This document shows positions 35,671 to 43,797 of a DNA stretch of 64,000 bases, piece after piece; the first letter of the stretch is position 1; each line of letters starts with the position of its first letter. The position numbers and the translations under genes are program-made. Source of the DNA: Algoriphagus sp. PAP.12 (GTDB lineage Bacteria > Bacteroidota > Bacteroidia > Cytophagales > Cyclobacteriaceae); NCBI RefSeq assembly GCF_026652115.1, contig NZ_JAPPSQ010000011.1, forward strand, positions 1 to 64,000. The letters are read 5' to 3'. Below the pieces are notes generated by a model, which saw nothing but the letters and a program-made list of their open reading frames with translations, was not told where the DNA came from and ran no database searches.

Positions 35671-36408
35671 TTAAGATTTAACTTGCTCACCGGTTTTACC
35701 AAATCTTCTTTCTCTTTTCTGGAAATCCAAAATGGCTGTAAATAGGTGCTCTCTTCTAAAATCCGGCCATAGAACTGGTGTAAAATACAACTCAGTGTAG
35801 GCCGATTGCCATAGCAGGAAATTGCTGATCCGATATTCTCCACTCGTCCTGATCATGAGTTCAGGGTCTGGGATTCCAGCGGTTTCTAAATGGTCGGCAA
35901 TCACATCTTGGGTGATTTCTTCCAATTTCAATTTCCCTTCAGAGACTTTTTGAGCAATGCGCTTGGTTGCTTGGGTGATTTCCCACTTACCACTATAGCT
36001 GAGAGCTAAAATCACGGTAAGCCCGGTATTGACAGAGGTGGTTTTTTTTGCCTCCATCAGCTTGTTGTATGCAGAACTAGGAAGACTGTCTACATCTCCG
36101 ATACTTTCCAACTGGATGTTGTTTTTCATCATCATTGGAACTTCATCGGTAATAGTCTTTACCAATAATTCCATGAGTCCATTGACTTCCTCTTGGGGTC
36201 TAGACCAGTTTTCAGTGGAGAACGAGAACAGCGTGAGGTAATCTACACCTAAATTTTCAGCTCCTTCGATTGAATCTTTGACAGCCTGAATGGCATGTCT
36301 GTGACCGAATATCCTCATGGCGCCTTTTTTCTTGGCCCAACGGCCATTGCCGTCCATGATAATTGCAATATGTCTGGGGATCCGATCTGGGTTGAGTACT
36401 TCCTTCAT
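35671..36408 (-). CDS. uppS: Undecaprenyl diphosphate synthase (isoprenyl transferase)
   Basis: A cis-prenyltransferase that extends farnesyl diphosphate with isopentenyl diphosphate to make the C55 lipid carrier for peptidoglycan and surface glycans. Visible motifs: HIAIIMDGNGRWAKKKG (catalytic Asp, about 14-30), GHRHAI, FSTENWSRP, and the C-terminal RTSGEYRISNFLLWQSAYTE. It has 245 residues, standard. It is cotranscribed with bamA. Confidence 0.96.
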   Translation of the reverse strand: MKEVLNPDRIPRHIAIIMDGNGRWAKKKGAMRIFGHRHAIQAVKDSIEGAENLGVDYLTLFSFSTENWSRPQEEVNGLMELLVKTITDEVPMMMKNNIQLESIGDVDSLPSSAYNKLMEAKKTTSVNTGLTVILALSYSGKWEITQATKRIAQKVSEGKLKLEEITQDVIADHLETAGIPDPELMIRTSGEYRISNFLLWQSAYTELYFTPVLWPDFRREHLFTAILDFQKRERRFGKTGEQVKS

Positions 36409-36493
36409 TACTTAGGGTTTCCGAATACCTTACATTTTTGGAGGTACAAAAATGCTATTTCTTTTCCAATAATTAAGCCTATGGCTCAATTAA

Positions 36494-37243
36494 TTAATAG
36501 GCGTAGCATTTTGTAGTCGCAAATGTGTAGCTAATCGTCACACCCAAAAAGTAATACCAATCTTTATCGTAGGGGTTGCCATAATTTATTCCCCAAGGTT
36601 GATCAGGATTATTGGCGTCTGGGAACCTTGGAATAGCTGGAGTACTACTATCTATCTTATCCAAATAGTCTGTAAAAGTGGCTCTTATTCCAGCTTCTAA
36701 GGCTAAAGTCCATCGGTCATTGAGGCGATATTTCATACCGCCACCAAACGGAATGACCATAGTCCCGACATTGTATCTTTCGGAAGTGTTGTAAGCATAG
36801 GTATTTCCTTTTCCAATGAAGTGGGAATAACCTACCCCAAAGAAAGCGTAGGGAGACCAGAAGAATTCGGAATCATTTCTTAGAAAATCCAAGAAATTGA
36901 ACTCCATTACTGCTGAGCCTTCAATTATACCTCCTCTGAATCGAGCATCCCTTCTCTGGGCAGCCAAATCCAAGGGCCTTACACTATCTGTAGCTCTAAG
37001 GGTACCGGCGGTGATTCCGACCCGAAGCGTCCATACATTATCAAAATTTCTCTTGCCAAACAACGTGCCGTGAAGACCTAAATGGTCCAGATCTATTTTC
37101 CTAAGGATATCTCCTGTATATGCAGTAGTTCCTAATCCTCCGCCGATTTCATAAATCTGAGCCTTTGATTCTGCAATGAAGAAAAGCAGAAAAGCAAAAA
37201 TTCCAATCAGGGTTTTGGTATGCTGAAAATTGACCTTTTTCAA
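36494..37243 (-). CDS. DUF6089-type outer-membrane beta-barrel protein, TTG start
   Basis: The frame is open from 37372 but would overlap nadK. A TTG at 37243 gives MKKVNFQHTKTLIGIFAFLLFFIAESKAQ, a proper signal peptide, and I take that as the start (249 residues). The mature part reads as an eight-strand OmpA-like barrel (YEIGGGLGTTAYTGDI, WTLRVGITAGTLRATDS, PYAFFGVGYSHF, IPFGGGMKYRLNDRWTLALEAGIRATFTDYLD). It lies between nadK and uppS, a position typical of DUF6089 genes in this phylum. Function is unknown. Confidence 0.75.
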   Translation of the reverse strand: MKKVNFQHTKTLIGIFAFLLFFIAESKAQIYEIGGGLGTTAYTGDILRKIDLDHLGLHGTLFGKRNFDNVWTLRVGITAGTLRATDSVRPLDLAAQRRDARFRGGIIEGSAVMEFNFLDFLRNDSEFFWSPYAFFGVGYSHFIGKGNTYAYNTSERYNVGTMVIPFGGGMKYRLNDRWTLALEAGIRATFTDYLDKIDSSTPAIPRFPDANNPDQPWGINYGNPYDKDWYYFLGVTISYTFATTKCYAY

Positions 37244-37347
37244 GACGTTGCAAGTTATGAAGTGTCTAACGTTTAAAAAACGCAGACTAGTATTTACGCG
37301 GTTAATATTTGTTAAGCTCAAAATGCCTGTTTTTAGCTTTAAAAGCC

Positions 37348-38223
37348 TTAATTCCTCATATCGAAGCCCCAATTTAGTTTATACCTAAGAGTATCAAAAA
37401 AATTGTAGGTAGGTAGTTTGACCAATCTTGCGTGAAAGCGCTCTTTTTTGACCATCAACTTCAAATCTGATGAAATGGAGGTCGACCTTGAATCTAACGA
37501 AATCAAGAATTTTTCAGCTCTTCCTTCAATTTCAAATGTTATCTCACTTTCATCCGAAACAATGATCGGTCTTACATTTAAATTGTGTGGACTAACTGGA
37601 GTAATTACTAAATTTTTTGCTTCTGGAGAGATCAAAGGACCTCCACAACTCAAAGAATACCCTGTTGATCCTGTTGGGGTGGCTACGATCAATCCATCTG
37701 CCCAATAACTGTTCAGGTATTTTCCATCAATATAGGTATGAACTGTAATCATGGATGAGGTATCTCTTTTATGAATTGTAAACTCATTCAAGCCAAAGTT
37801 GATGCCATTGAAAAGTCTTCGATTGCAATTTAATGAAACGAGTGTTCGCTTTTCTATTTGGTAATTATTTTCACTTAAGTGAGCAACTGCCTCATGAATC
37901 ATGTCGGTTGCAACAGTAGCCAAAAATCCCAGCCTACCTGTATTCAATCCTAAAATGGGTGCTTCCAATTCTCCCACTTGACAAACCGAGTCCAATAAGG
38001 TTCCGTCTCCCCCTATTGAAATCAAGAAATCCATTTGACCCATATCATCAGTCCCATCAAGGAGCCAATAGCTTAGTCCGATATTTCCATGCATTCTGAG
38101 CTGCCTGTCAAACTGCTCGGTGACAAATACATCGAAATTGTGATTATGTAGGGCGGTAAATAGTGTCCTGACGTCTTCTAGAAATTCTATTTTCAGAGTC
38201 AAGCCATGCAATGCGACTTTCAT
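37348..38223 (-). CDS. nadK: NAD kinase
   Basis: Phosphorylates NAD to NADP. The family motifs are all present: ISIGGDGTLLDSV (about 62-74), LGLNTGRLGFLA, the NEFTIHKRDTSSMI region (about 143-156), DGLIVATPTGSTGYSLSCGGP (about 172-192) and VITPVSPHNLNVRPIIV. It has 291 residues, cytosolic. It follows the CBS-domain gene by three bases, so the two are one transcript. Confidence 0.96.
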   Translation of the reverse strand: MKVALHGLTLKIEFLEDVRTLFTALHNHNFDVFVTEQFDRQLRMHGNIGLSYWLLDGTDDMGQMDFLISIGGDGTLLDSVCQVGELEAPILGLNTGRLGFLATVATDMIHEAVAHLSENNYQIEKRTLVSLNCNRRLFNGINFGLNEFTIHKRDTSSMITVHTYIDGKYLNSYWADGLIVATPTGSTGYSLSCGGPLISPEAKNLVITPVSPHNLNVRPIIVSDESEITFEIEGRAEKFLISLDSRSTSISSDLKLMVKKERFHARLVKLPTYNFFDTLRYKLNWGFDMRN

Positions 38224-38226
38224 TCC

Positions 38227-38892
38227 TTAAATATCTAAAAATCTCAGCAAGTTACCGATCCGGTCTTCTTCACTGCTGATTCCAGTTTCTTCTTGGTAGT
38301 GGTCCAGTATTTTATATCCGAAGCGCTCAAAAGTAGCCTTGATATGTCGAGGTTCTGGTTGGTCTAATTTTAAGGTCAATTTGATTTTCGCATCATCCAA
38401 AGGATCACTTGTCATGAAAGAACTCAAAATTTTTGTGTTTTCAGACTCTACGATCCGTGCGATTTCGGCCAAAGAATAATCCGTCATATTCATTGATAAT
38501 ATCATGACGGATCCTTGGGATTGAATGGATAAGCTATCGGCAAAAGCTGCAATCGCATCCTCCATCGTCACTACCCCTAAGTAGGTCAATTCTCGATCAA
38601 CAACAGCAACGATATTGGAATCAAACTCCGAGCTGGCCTTCAAAACATCATAAATATGCTTATCGCTGAACACCCAGCAATCGGTCTGATCCGGCTCGAT
38701 TTCACCAATTGATTTCTCTGGATCGTTGATCTCGTAAATCATTTCTTCACTCAAAAGTCCTAAGAATTTACCTTGATCCACCACAGGTAATCTATCTGTG
38801 CGAATTTCTTCCATCCAAGCCAATGCCATCTTGGTTTTGTCCGTCAGTTTAAGAGGTGGTATAAGGTTATTGATAAATTCGAAGGCCTGCAT
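38227..38892 (-). CDS. CBS-domain protein, AcuB-like layout
   Basis: A 221-residue cytosolic protein with a pair of CBS motifs (about 8-60 and 72-125, ending YLGVVTMEDAIAAFADS) and a C-terminal domain (about 130-205) that looks ACT-like. That is the order seen in AcuB proteins. CBS pairs bind adenosine ligands, so it may sense adenylate or NAD state. The very tight link to nadK is suggestive, but no function is established. Confidence 0.78.
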   Translation of the reverse strand: MQAFEFINNLIPPLKLTDKTKMALAWMEEIRTDRLPVVDQGKFLGLLSEEMIYEINDPEKSIGEIEPDQTDCWVFSDKHIYDVLKASSEFDSNIVAVVDRELTYLGVVTMEDAIAAFADSLSIQSQGSVMILSMNMTDYSLAEIARIVESENTKILSSFMTSDPLDDAKIKLTLKLDQPEPRHIKATFERFGYKILDHYQEETGISSEEDRIGNLLRFLDI

Positions 38893-38985
38893 TGAAGAAA
38901 GATAGCGAATGATTTAGATTTATAAAACGTCAAATGGCCCTTTCTTGTTCCTGTTGTTGCAAAGTGCTCTTGTAGTGGAGGGTAT

Positions 38986-40182
38986 TTAAAAGAAATAATT
39001 GAAAATAACTCCTAAGAATATACCTCCGACAATAATCCAAGGCGAGGCGATTTTGGTAAACTGGAGAATGCTGTAAGTTCCCAAAATCATAAAAATATTG
39101 AGCAAGTTTGCCTCTAAGGGCTCAAATAATAAATAGGCTGCTGCGATCAACATTCCGCAAGAAACCGCATTGATTCCCTCCAAAGCTGCTCTGACTGGAC
39201 GGTATTTTTTTAGCTGATCCCAAAAGCGAATTACAAAGAATATCATGAAAATACCGGGAAGGAAGATTCCTGCTGCTGCTATCAAACCTCCGGTCAGGAA
39301 TCCAACCAGTCCAAATTCTTTCATAGAAAAGGCACCAACATAGGATGAAAATGAAAATGTGGGTCCGGGAACTCCTTGGGAAATGGCATATCCAGTCAAG
39401 AATTCTTCCGAGTTGAGAAAATGCTTAAAATCTACAAACTCGGTGTATAAATAAGGAACTAAAACCTGTCCTCCCCCAAAAATCAAACTTCCATTTCTGT
39501 AGAAGTTCTCAAATAATATGACCGGCTGATACATGGTTGATGCACCTAAAATCGCAGCAAAAGCCAATACGCCTCCCCAGAGGTAGAAGTTGGACCATTG
39601 GATGACCAAAGGTTCATCTTTTTCCAGTTTGGGTTGTTTTTTATACTTGATTGAGGTGCTGAGTCCTCCAATAATCAACAGAGCCGGAAACACATATGGA
39701 GAACTATAGAAAAATGAAACAAATGTAGAGATCAAAACCAGTACCATCGCTTCGGTGGTTTGGATCATTTTTGAAATGGTTTTTTGAGCTGCGTAAATAA
39801 TAAAGCCAATTGCCATGGGTTGAATAAACTTGGCGAAATTCAGTGCTCCGGGGGTGTTTTCTTCCAAAAAGTAAATGACTGCTGCCGCCGCTGTCATGAT
39901 TAAGGTTGCCGGAATAATCCAGACCAATAGAGCTAAATATGCCAAATTAGGACCTCCAACCCGAAAACCAATGGCAGAAACCAACTGGGTGGAAGAAGGG
40001 CCGGGAAGCATATTGCAAAGTGCATTGAGCTCCCAAAGTTCTTCTTCTGTAATGTAATTTCTGGCTTTGACCATTCGGTCTAAGAGCATTGCCAAAAAAG
40101 CTTGAGGTCCACCAAAAGCAGTCAAAGAAAGGGTCAGAATGTCCCTTAGAAATAGGTAGTATCTGACCCTTTTTATAGACAT
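38986..40182 (-). CDS. chrA: ChrA-family chromate transporter
   Basis: A two-halved membrane transporter of the CHR family, whose characterised members export chromate. The 398 residues hold about ten to eleven membrane segments and two copies of the CHR domain. The hallmark TAFGGPQAFLAMLLDRMV and LPGPSSTQLVSAIGFRVGG are in the first half; FGGGQVLVPYLYTEFV and GVPGPTFSFSSYVG are in the second. There is no chrB regulator nearby. The natural role may be sulfate or another anion. It starts one base after the end of the oxygenase gene. Confidence 0.88.
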   Translation of the reverse strand: MSIKRVRYYLFLRDILTLSLTAFGGPQAFLAMLLDRMVKARNYITEEELWELNALCNMLPGPSSTQLVSAIGFRVGGPNLAYLALLVWIIPATLIMTAAAAVIYFLEENTPGALNFAKFIQPMAIGFIIYAAQKTISKMIQTTEAMVLVLISTFVSFFYSSPYVFPALLIIGGLSTSIKYKKQPKLEKDEPLVIQWSNFYLWGGVLAFAAILGASTMYQPVILFENFYRNGSLIFGGGQVLVPYLYTEFVDFKHFLNSEEFLTGYAISQGVPGPTFSFSSYVGAFSMKEFGLVGFLTGGLIAAAGIFLPGIFMIFFVIRFWDQLKKYRPVRAALEGINAVSCGMLIAAAYLLFEPLEANLLNIFMILGTYSILQFTKIASPWIIVGGIFLGVIFNYFF

Positions 40183-40183
40183 A

Positions 40184-41161
40184 TTATTTACGAAGTCCTA
40201 GTTCGCGAAGTCTTTCTTCCAAAAACTCACCAGCTGTGGCATCTTCAAATTGTTTAGGATGCTCAGCATCAATGCAGCTTTCCAGACAAGTCAGATCCAT
40301 CTCAGATCTGGGATGCATGAAGAATGGAATAGAATAGCGACTTGTATTCATCAATTCGCGTGGTGGGTTTACTACTCTGTGAATGGTGGATTTCAATTTT
40401 TTATTCGTCAATCTCTCCAACATATCGCCCACATTCACGACCAATTGATCAGGAAGTGCAGTGATCGGGATCCATTTGCCATCTTTTCTCAAAACTTGAA
40501 GTCCATCAGCACTTGCACCCATCAAAAGGGTGATCAAATTGATGTCTCCATGCTCCGCGGCACGTACTGCATCTTCAGGGACTTCATCAGGATTGGTGAT
40601 AGGGAAATAGTGAATTTGTCTCAAAATGGAATTTCCGTAGGCTACTTTATCCTCAAAGTAATCTTCTGGCAATTCTAAATTCAAAGCGATAGCCTGAAGC
40701 ATGGCTTTTCCTGCTTTTTCCAAAGTTTGGTAAGCTTCCACAGCATCATTTTGGAATTGCGGGATTTCGGAAGGCCAAACGTTTGCCGGGTATTCGGACT
40801 TCACAGAATCGGTATCTGGTATAAATTCCAGTTCTTGTCCTACGTGATAAAATTCCTTAAGATCTCCGGTATTTCTACCTTTTGCATGCTCTTTACCTTT
40901 GCCGGTGTAACCTCTTTGATACCCTATCTCCGGCTTTTCATAGTTGGCCTTGGTCTCATCATCCAACGCAAAGAATGATTTGATTGAAGCATAAAGTCTG
41001 TCTTGTAGGTCTTGTGTCAAACCATGGTTTTTGATTGCCACAAAACCGATGTTTTGATAAGCTTCGCCCAATTTTTTGACAAATTCGGCTTTTTTAGATG
41101 GATTTCCCGCCGTGAAATCAGCCAAGTCCAGGCTAGGTATCTCATCAAATAGAATGTCCAT
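40184..41161 (-). CDS. 2-oxoglutarate/Fe(II) oxygenase, isopenicillin N synthase-like family
   Basis: A 325-residue non-heme iron oxygenase. A DIOX_N-like N-terminal domain (about 8-110, including GFVAIKNHGLTQ) precedes the 2OG-FeII domain with iron ligands His204-x-Asp206 and His261 and the 2-oxoglutarate-binding Arg275-x-Ser277. There is no signal peptide. The substrate is unknown. It is cotranscribed with the chrA-like gene (one-base gap) and faces away from the lipoprotein gene upstream. Confidence 0.88.
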   Translation of the reverse strand: MDILFDEIPSLDLADFTAGNPSKKAEFVKKLGEAYQNIGFVAIKNHGLTQDLQDRLYASIKSFFALDDETKANYEKPEIGYQRGYTGKGKEHAKGRNTGDLKEFYHVGQELEFIPDTDSVKSEYPANVWPSEIPQFQNDAVEAYQTLEKAGKAMLQAIALNLELPEDYFEDKVAYGNSILRQIHYFPITNPDEVPEDAVRAAEHGDINLITLLMGASADGLQVLRKDGKWIPITALPDQLVVNVGDMLERLTNKKLKSTIHRVVNPPRELMNTSRYSIPFFMHPRSEMDLTCLESCIDAEHPKQFEDATAGEFLEERLRELGLRK

Positions 41162-41232
41162 GATTATTTCTGTTAGCTATGAATCCGAAATTTTGTCTAA
41201 AAATAATACCTTTAGTTTCAAAACCCCGCACT

Positions 41233-42003
41233 ATGAAAAAAAACCTGATTTGGACCATAGCTCTTCTTCTTATAATTGGAGCCTGTAGTGAGGAGCGCAA
41301 AAAAATTAATGAAAGTGTCGTTGATTTGCCAGGGGATTCACTGACAGTAAATCCTGAAAAACCCAAGGTGAGTTTTTACCAATATGAAGATGTTGATTCC
41401 TACCCTGATGCGATATTGGAATTGTATACACCTTTAGGGAATCAGATTTTTCGTCCGGGTAAGGTGCCTTTTGAATTTAATATCAAAAATTATCCATTTG
41501 AGGAAGAGGTATCAGATCGATTTTTATTATTCAATATTTTGAATGGTAGTGATCCAGCAGGATTTCGTACTCCTATTTTTCAGAGAGAACTAGAAGAAGG
41601 CAGCTATAGAGTGGTTGCCTATTTGGTAGATGAGGAAGGTCTTGCCTTAAAGAATTTTGGGAATTATGTGGATAGAGACTTTCAGGTAGGGGAGTCCAGG
41701 CCCTTCCCATATTCAGCAGAGCCTTATTTGGCGGTCAATTTTCCCAGAAACAATCAAATAGTGGATGCAGAACATGAGTTGATTGTAGACTTTTTGGTAG
41801 TGGGAGGAGATATGAAATTGGATGGACTGAAGGTTCATATTCAAATAGGAGATTATTCCTACGAAATAGATCATATGGCACCTGTTCGAGTAGCAAACCT
41901 TCCTACTGGAAACTATCAAGCCCATATCAAATTGCTTAGAAGTAATGGAGAAGAATTAGAAGGGCCATTCTCTTCTGTTTCGAAGTCCATCATTGTAAGA
42001 TAA
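41233..42003 (+). CDS. Lipoprotein of unknown function
   Basis: The start at 41233 gives MKKNLIWTIALLLIIGAC, a lipoprotein signal with Cys18. The mature part (about 238 residues) contains two beta-rich segments that look like Ig-type domains: ILELYTPLGNQIFRPGKVPFEF and a similar YLAVNFPRNNQIVDAEHELIVDF. The two share the pattern 'P-x-x-N-Q-I' and may be an internal duplication. I do not recognise a family. It lies 39 bases ahead of serS. Confidence 0.65.
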   Translation: MKKNLIWTIALLLIIGACSEERKKINESVVDLPGDSLTVNPEKPKVSFYQYEDVDSYPDAILELYTPLGNQIFRPGKVPFEFNIKNYPFEEEVSDRFLLFNILNGSDPAGFRTPIFQRELEEGSYRVVAYLVDEEGLALKNFGNYVDRDFQVGESRPFPYSAEPYLAVNFPRNNQIVDAEHELIVDFLVVGGDMKLDGLKVHIQIGDYSYEIDHMAPVRVANLPTGNYQAHIKLLRSNGEELEGPFSSVSKSIIVR

Positions 42004-42008
42004 GTCCC

Positions 42009-42016
42009 TATCTTTG
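42009..42016 (+). promoter_or_regulatory. Probable -7 element of the serS promoter
   Basis: TATCTTTG fits TAnnTTTG and lies 26 bases before the serS ATG. No good -33 TTG is seen at the usual spacing. Confidence 0.4.
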
Positions 42017-42042
42017 CAGCTTTCTAAAGTATAATTATTCTC

Positions 42043-43314
42043 ATGCTATTAGTAAATCAAATCCGAGAGAACTTCGAGACCATATTAGCAGGTCTTCAAA
42101 AACGAAATTTCCCAAATGCTGAAACAATCCTTCAGGAAGTGATCCAGCTAGATGATCAGCGTAAATCATCCCAAACTCAAAGGGACCAGATTCAGGCTGA
42201 ATCCAATTCGATTTCGAAGCAGATCGGCATGTTGATGAAAGAAGGTAAACGAGAGGAAGCCGAGCATGCAAAAGCAAGAACGGCAGAGATTAAATCTCAA
42301 ATCAAAGAGCTAGATGAAGAAAATTCTCAGGCTGAAGAGTCTTTGAAGGCTTTGTTGTACACAATTCCAAACGTTCCACACGCATCAGTTCCAGTTGGAA
42401 AAGCTGCGGAGGACAATGAAGTTGTATTAGAGCATGGCTCTATACCTACACTTTCCGATGATAAATTGCCGCATTGGGAATTGATCAAGAAATACGATAT
42501 CATTGATTTCGATCTTGGTGTGAAAATCACAGGAGCTGGATTTCCAGTCTACAAAGGAAAAGGAGCAAGATTGCAGAGAGCGCTGATCAATTTCTTCCTT
42601 GATGAAGCCATTGCGGCAGGGTATTATGAGGTGCAGCCTCCGATCTTGGTCAATGAAGATTCTGGATATGGAACTGGACAGTTGCCGGACAAAGAAGGGC
42701 AGATGTATCATGCAACTGCTGATAATTTATATTTGATCCCCACCGCTGAGGTACCCATCACTAATTTGTATAGAGATGTAATTCTTTCTGAGGAGGAATT
42801 GCCTGTCAAAAATGTAGGCCATACTCCATGCTTCAGAAGAGAAGCAGGTTCTTGGGGAGCGCACGTGAGAGGCTTGAACAGATTGCATCAATTTGATAAA
42901 GTAGAGATCGTTCAGATTACCCATCCTGATAAATCTTATGAGGTGTTGGAAGAAATGAGCCAGCACGTTCAAGGGCTTTTGAAAAAGCTAGAGCTTCCTT
43001 ACAGAGTATTGAGATTGTGTGGAGGAGACATGGGCTTTACATCTGCCTTGACTTTTGATATGGAAGTATTCTCAGCGGCGCAGGAAAGATGGTTGGAGGT
43101 GAGTTCAGTTTCTAATTTCGAAACTTATCAATCCAACCGATTGAAATTGAGGTTCAAAGGAGCGGATAAGAAAACTCAATTGGCACACTCCCTGAATGGC
43201 TCAGCTTTGGCTTTGCCTAGGATTGTAGCTGCGATATTGGAAAACAATCAGACTCCTGAGGGAATCAATATGCCTAAGGTACTTCATCCGTACTTAGGTT
43301 TTGATAAAATATAA
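42043..43314 (+). CDS. serS: Serine--tRNA ligase
   Basis: Charges tRNA-Ser (and tRNA-Sec where present). Order: a long antiparallel coiled-coil arm (about 28-105) that grips the tRNA, then the class II catalytic domain with motif 2 (GHTPCFRREAGSWG, about 263-276) and motif 3 (near LALPRIVAAILENNQTPEG). The serine-specific loop is TAEVPITN. It has 423 residues, normal. It is transcribed alone and followed by a strong terminator. Confidence 0.97.
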   Translation: MLLVNQIRENFETILAGLQKRNFPNAETILQEVIQLDDQRKSSQTQRDQIQAESNSISKQIGMLMKEGKREEAEHAKARTAEIKSQIKELDEENSQAEESLKALLYTIPNVPHASVPVGKAAEDNEVVLEHGSIPTLSDDKLPHWELIKKYDIIDFDLGVKITGAGFPVYKGKGARLQRALINFFLDEAIAAGYYEVQPPILVNEDSGYGTGQLPDKEGQMYHATADNLYLIPTAEVPITNLYRDVILSEEELPVKNVGHTPCFRREAGSWGAHVRGLNRLHQFDKVEIVQITHPDKSYEVLEEMSQHVQGLLKKLELPYRVLRLCGGDMGFTSALTFDMEVFSAAQERWLEVSSVSNFETYQSNRLKLRFKGADKKTQLAHSLNGSALALPRIVAAILENNQTPEGINMPKVLHPYLGFDKI

Positions 43315-43334
43315 GTTTCAAGAAATACGATTAG

Positions 43335-43370
43335 GCCCCCAAGAGTTCTGAACTCTTGAGGGGCTTTTTT
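43335..43370 (+). terminator. Rho-independent terminator after serS
   Basis: A long stem (GCCCC and CAAGAGTT paired with AACTCTTG and GGGGC, with one bulged A) around a CTG loop is followed by six T. It begins 20 bases after the serS stop. Confidence 0.92.
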
Positions 43371-43408
43371 CTTTCATATACGACTATTCTTTTGGAGAAC
43401 TTTACCAT

Positions 43409-43726
43409 TTACTTTTTGCCGAAGAGCGCCTTGAACGCTAGACCAATTTGCCTCAAACCTTCTTTGAATAGACCTTTGGACTCTTGGAATTTTGGTTCAA
43501 ATTCTTCCTTCTTCTCTTTAAATTCCTTTTCCAACAACTCTTTCCCCTTTTTCAGCTCCTCTTCAAGAGTTGTCTTGTTGGATTTGAGGTCCTCGATTTT
43601 CTTTTCGATTTCCTCTTTTACATCGGCACCTGCATCAGCGCCCTTTTTGATTAATTCCTCGATTTTATCTCCTATTTCTTGAAGAGTCTCCTCGATATCG
43701 CTGATTCCTTTTTTACTTGTGGTCAT
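43409..43726 (-). CDS. Charged coiled-coil protein of unknown function
   Basis: A 105-residue protein with no signal peptide, made almost entirely of Lys/Glu heptads (IEETLQEIGDKIEELIKKG ... LEEELKKGKELLEKEFKEKKEEF). The C-terminal GLFKEGLRQIGLAFKALFGKK is amphipathic and basic and could touch a membrane. It resembles small YtxH/phasin-like stress proteins only in composition. It lies downstream of the ABC exporter on the same strand, 71 bases away. Confidence 0.65.
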   Translation of the reverse strand: MTTSKKGISDIEETLQEIGDKIEELIKKGADAGADVKEEIEKKIEDLKSNKTTLEEELKKGKELLEKEFKEKKEEFEPKFQESKGLFKEGLRQIGLAFKALFGKK

Positions 43727-43797
43727 AGCTAAAAATCTGATTTTAATTGAATTATCAAGTTAAAGAAATAAAAAATTAGAAATCAACAACTTACAGA

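Noticed and set aside
36494..37372. Longer version of the DUF6089 protein starting at 37372
   Set aside because: It would add 43 residues before the signal peptide and overlap nadK; the TTG at 37243 gives a normal signal peptide.
40250..40678. 142-residue plus-strand frame opposite the 2OG oxygenase
   Set aside because: Overlaps the iron-binding core of a convincing oxygenase; no recognisable domain.
43409..43726. Coiled-coil protein as a YtxH or phasin family member
   Set aside because: Only composition is similar; it has no YtxH membrane helix or LFAPxSG motif, so I leave it unnamed.
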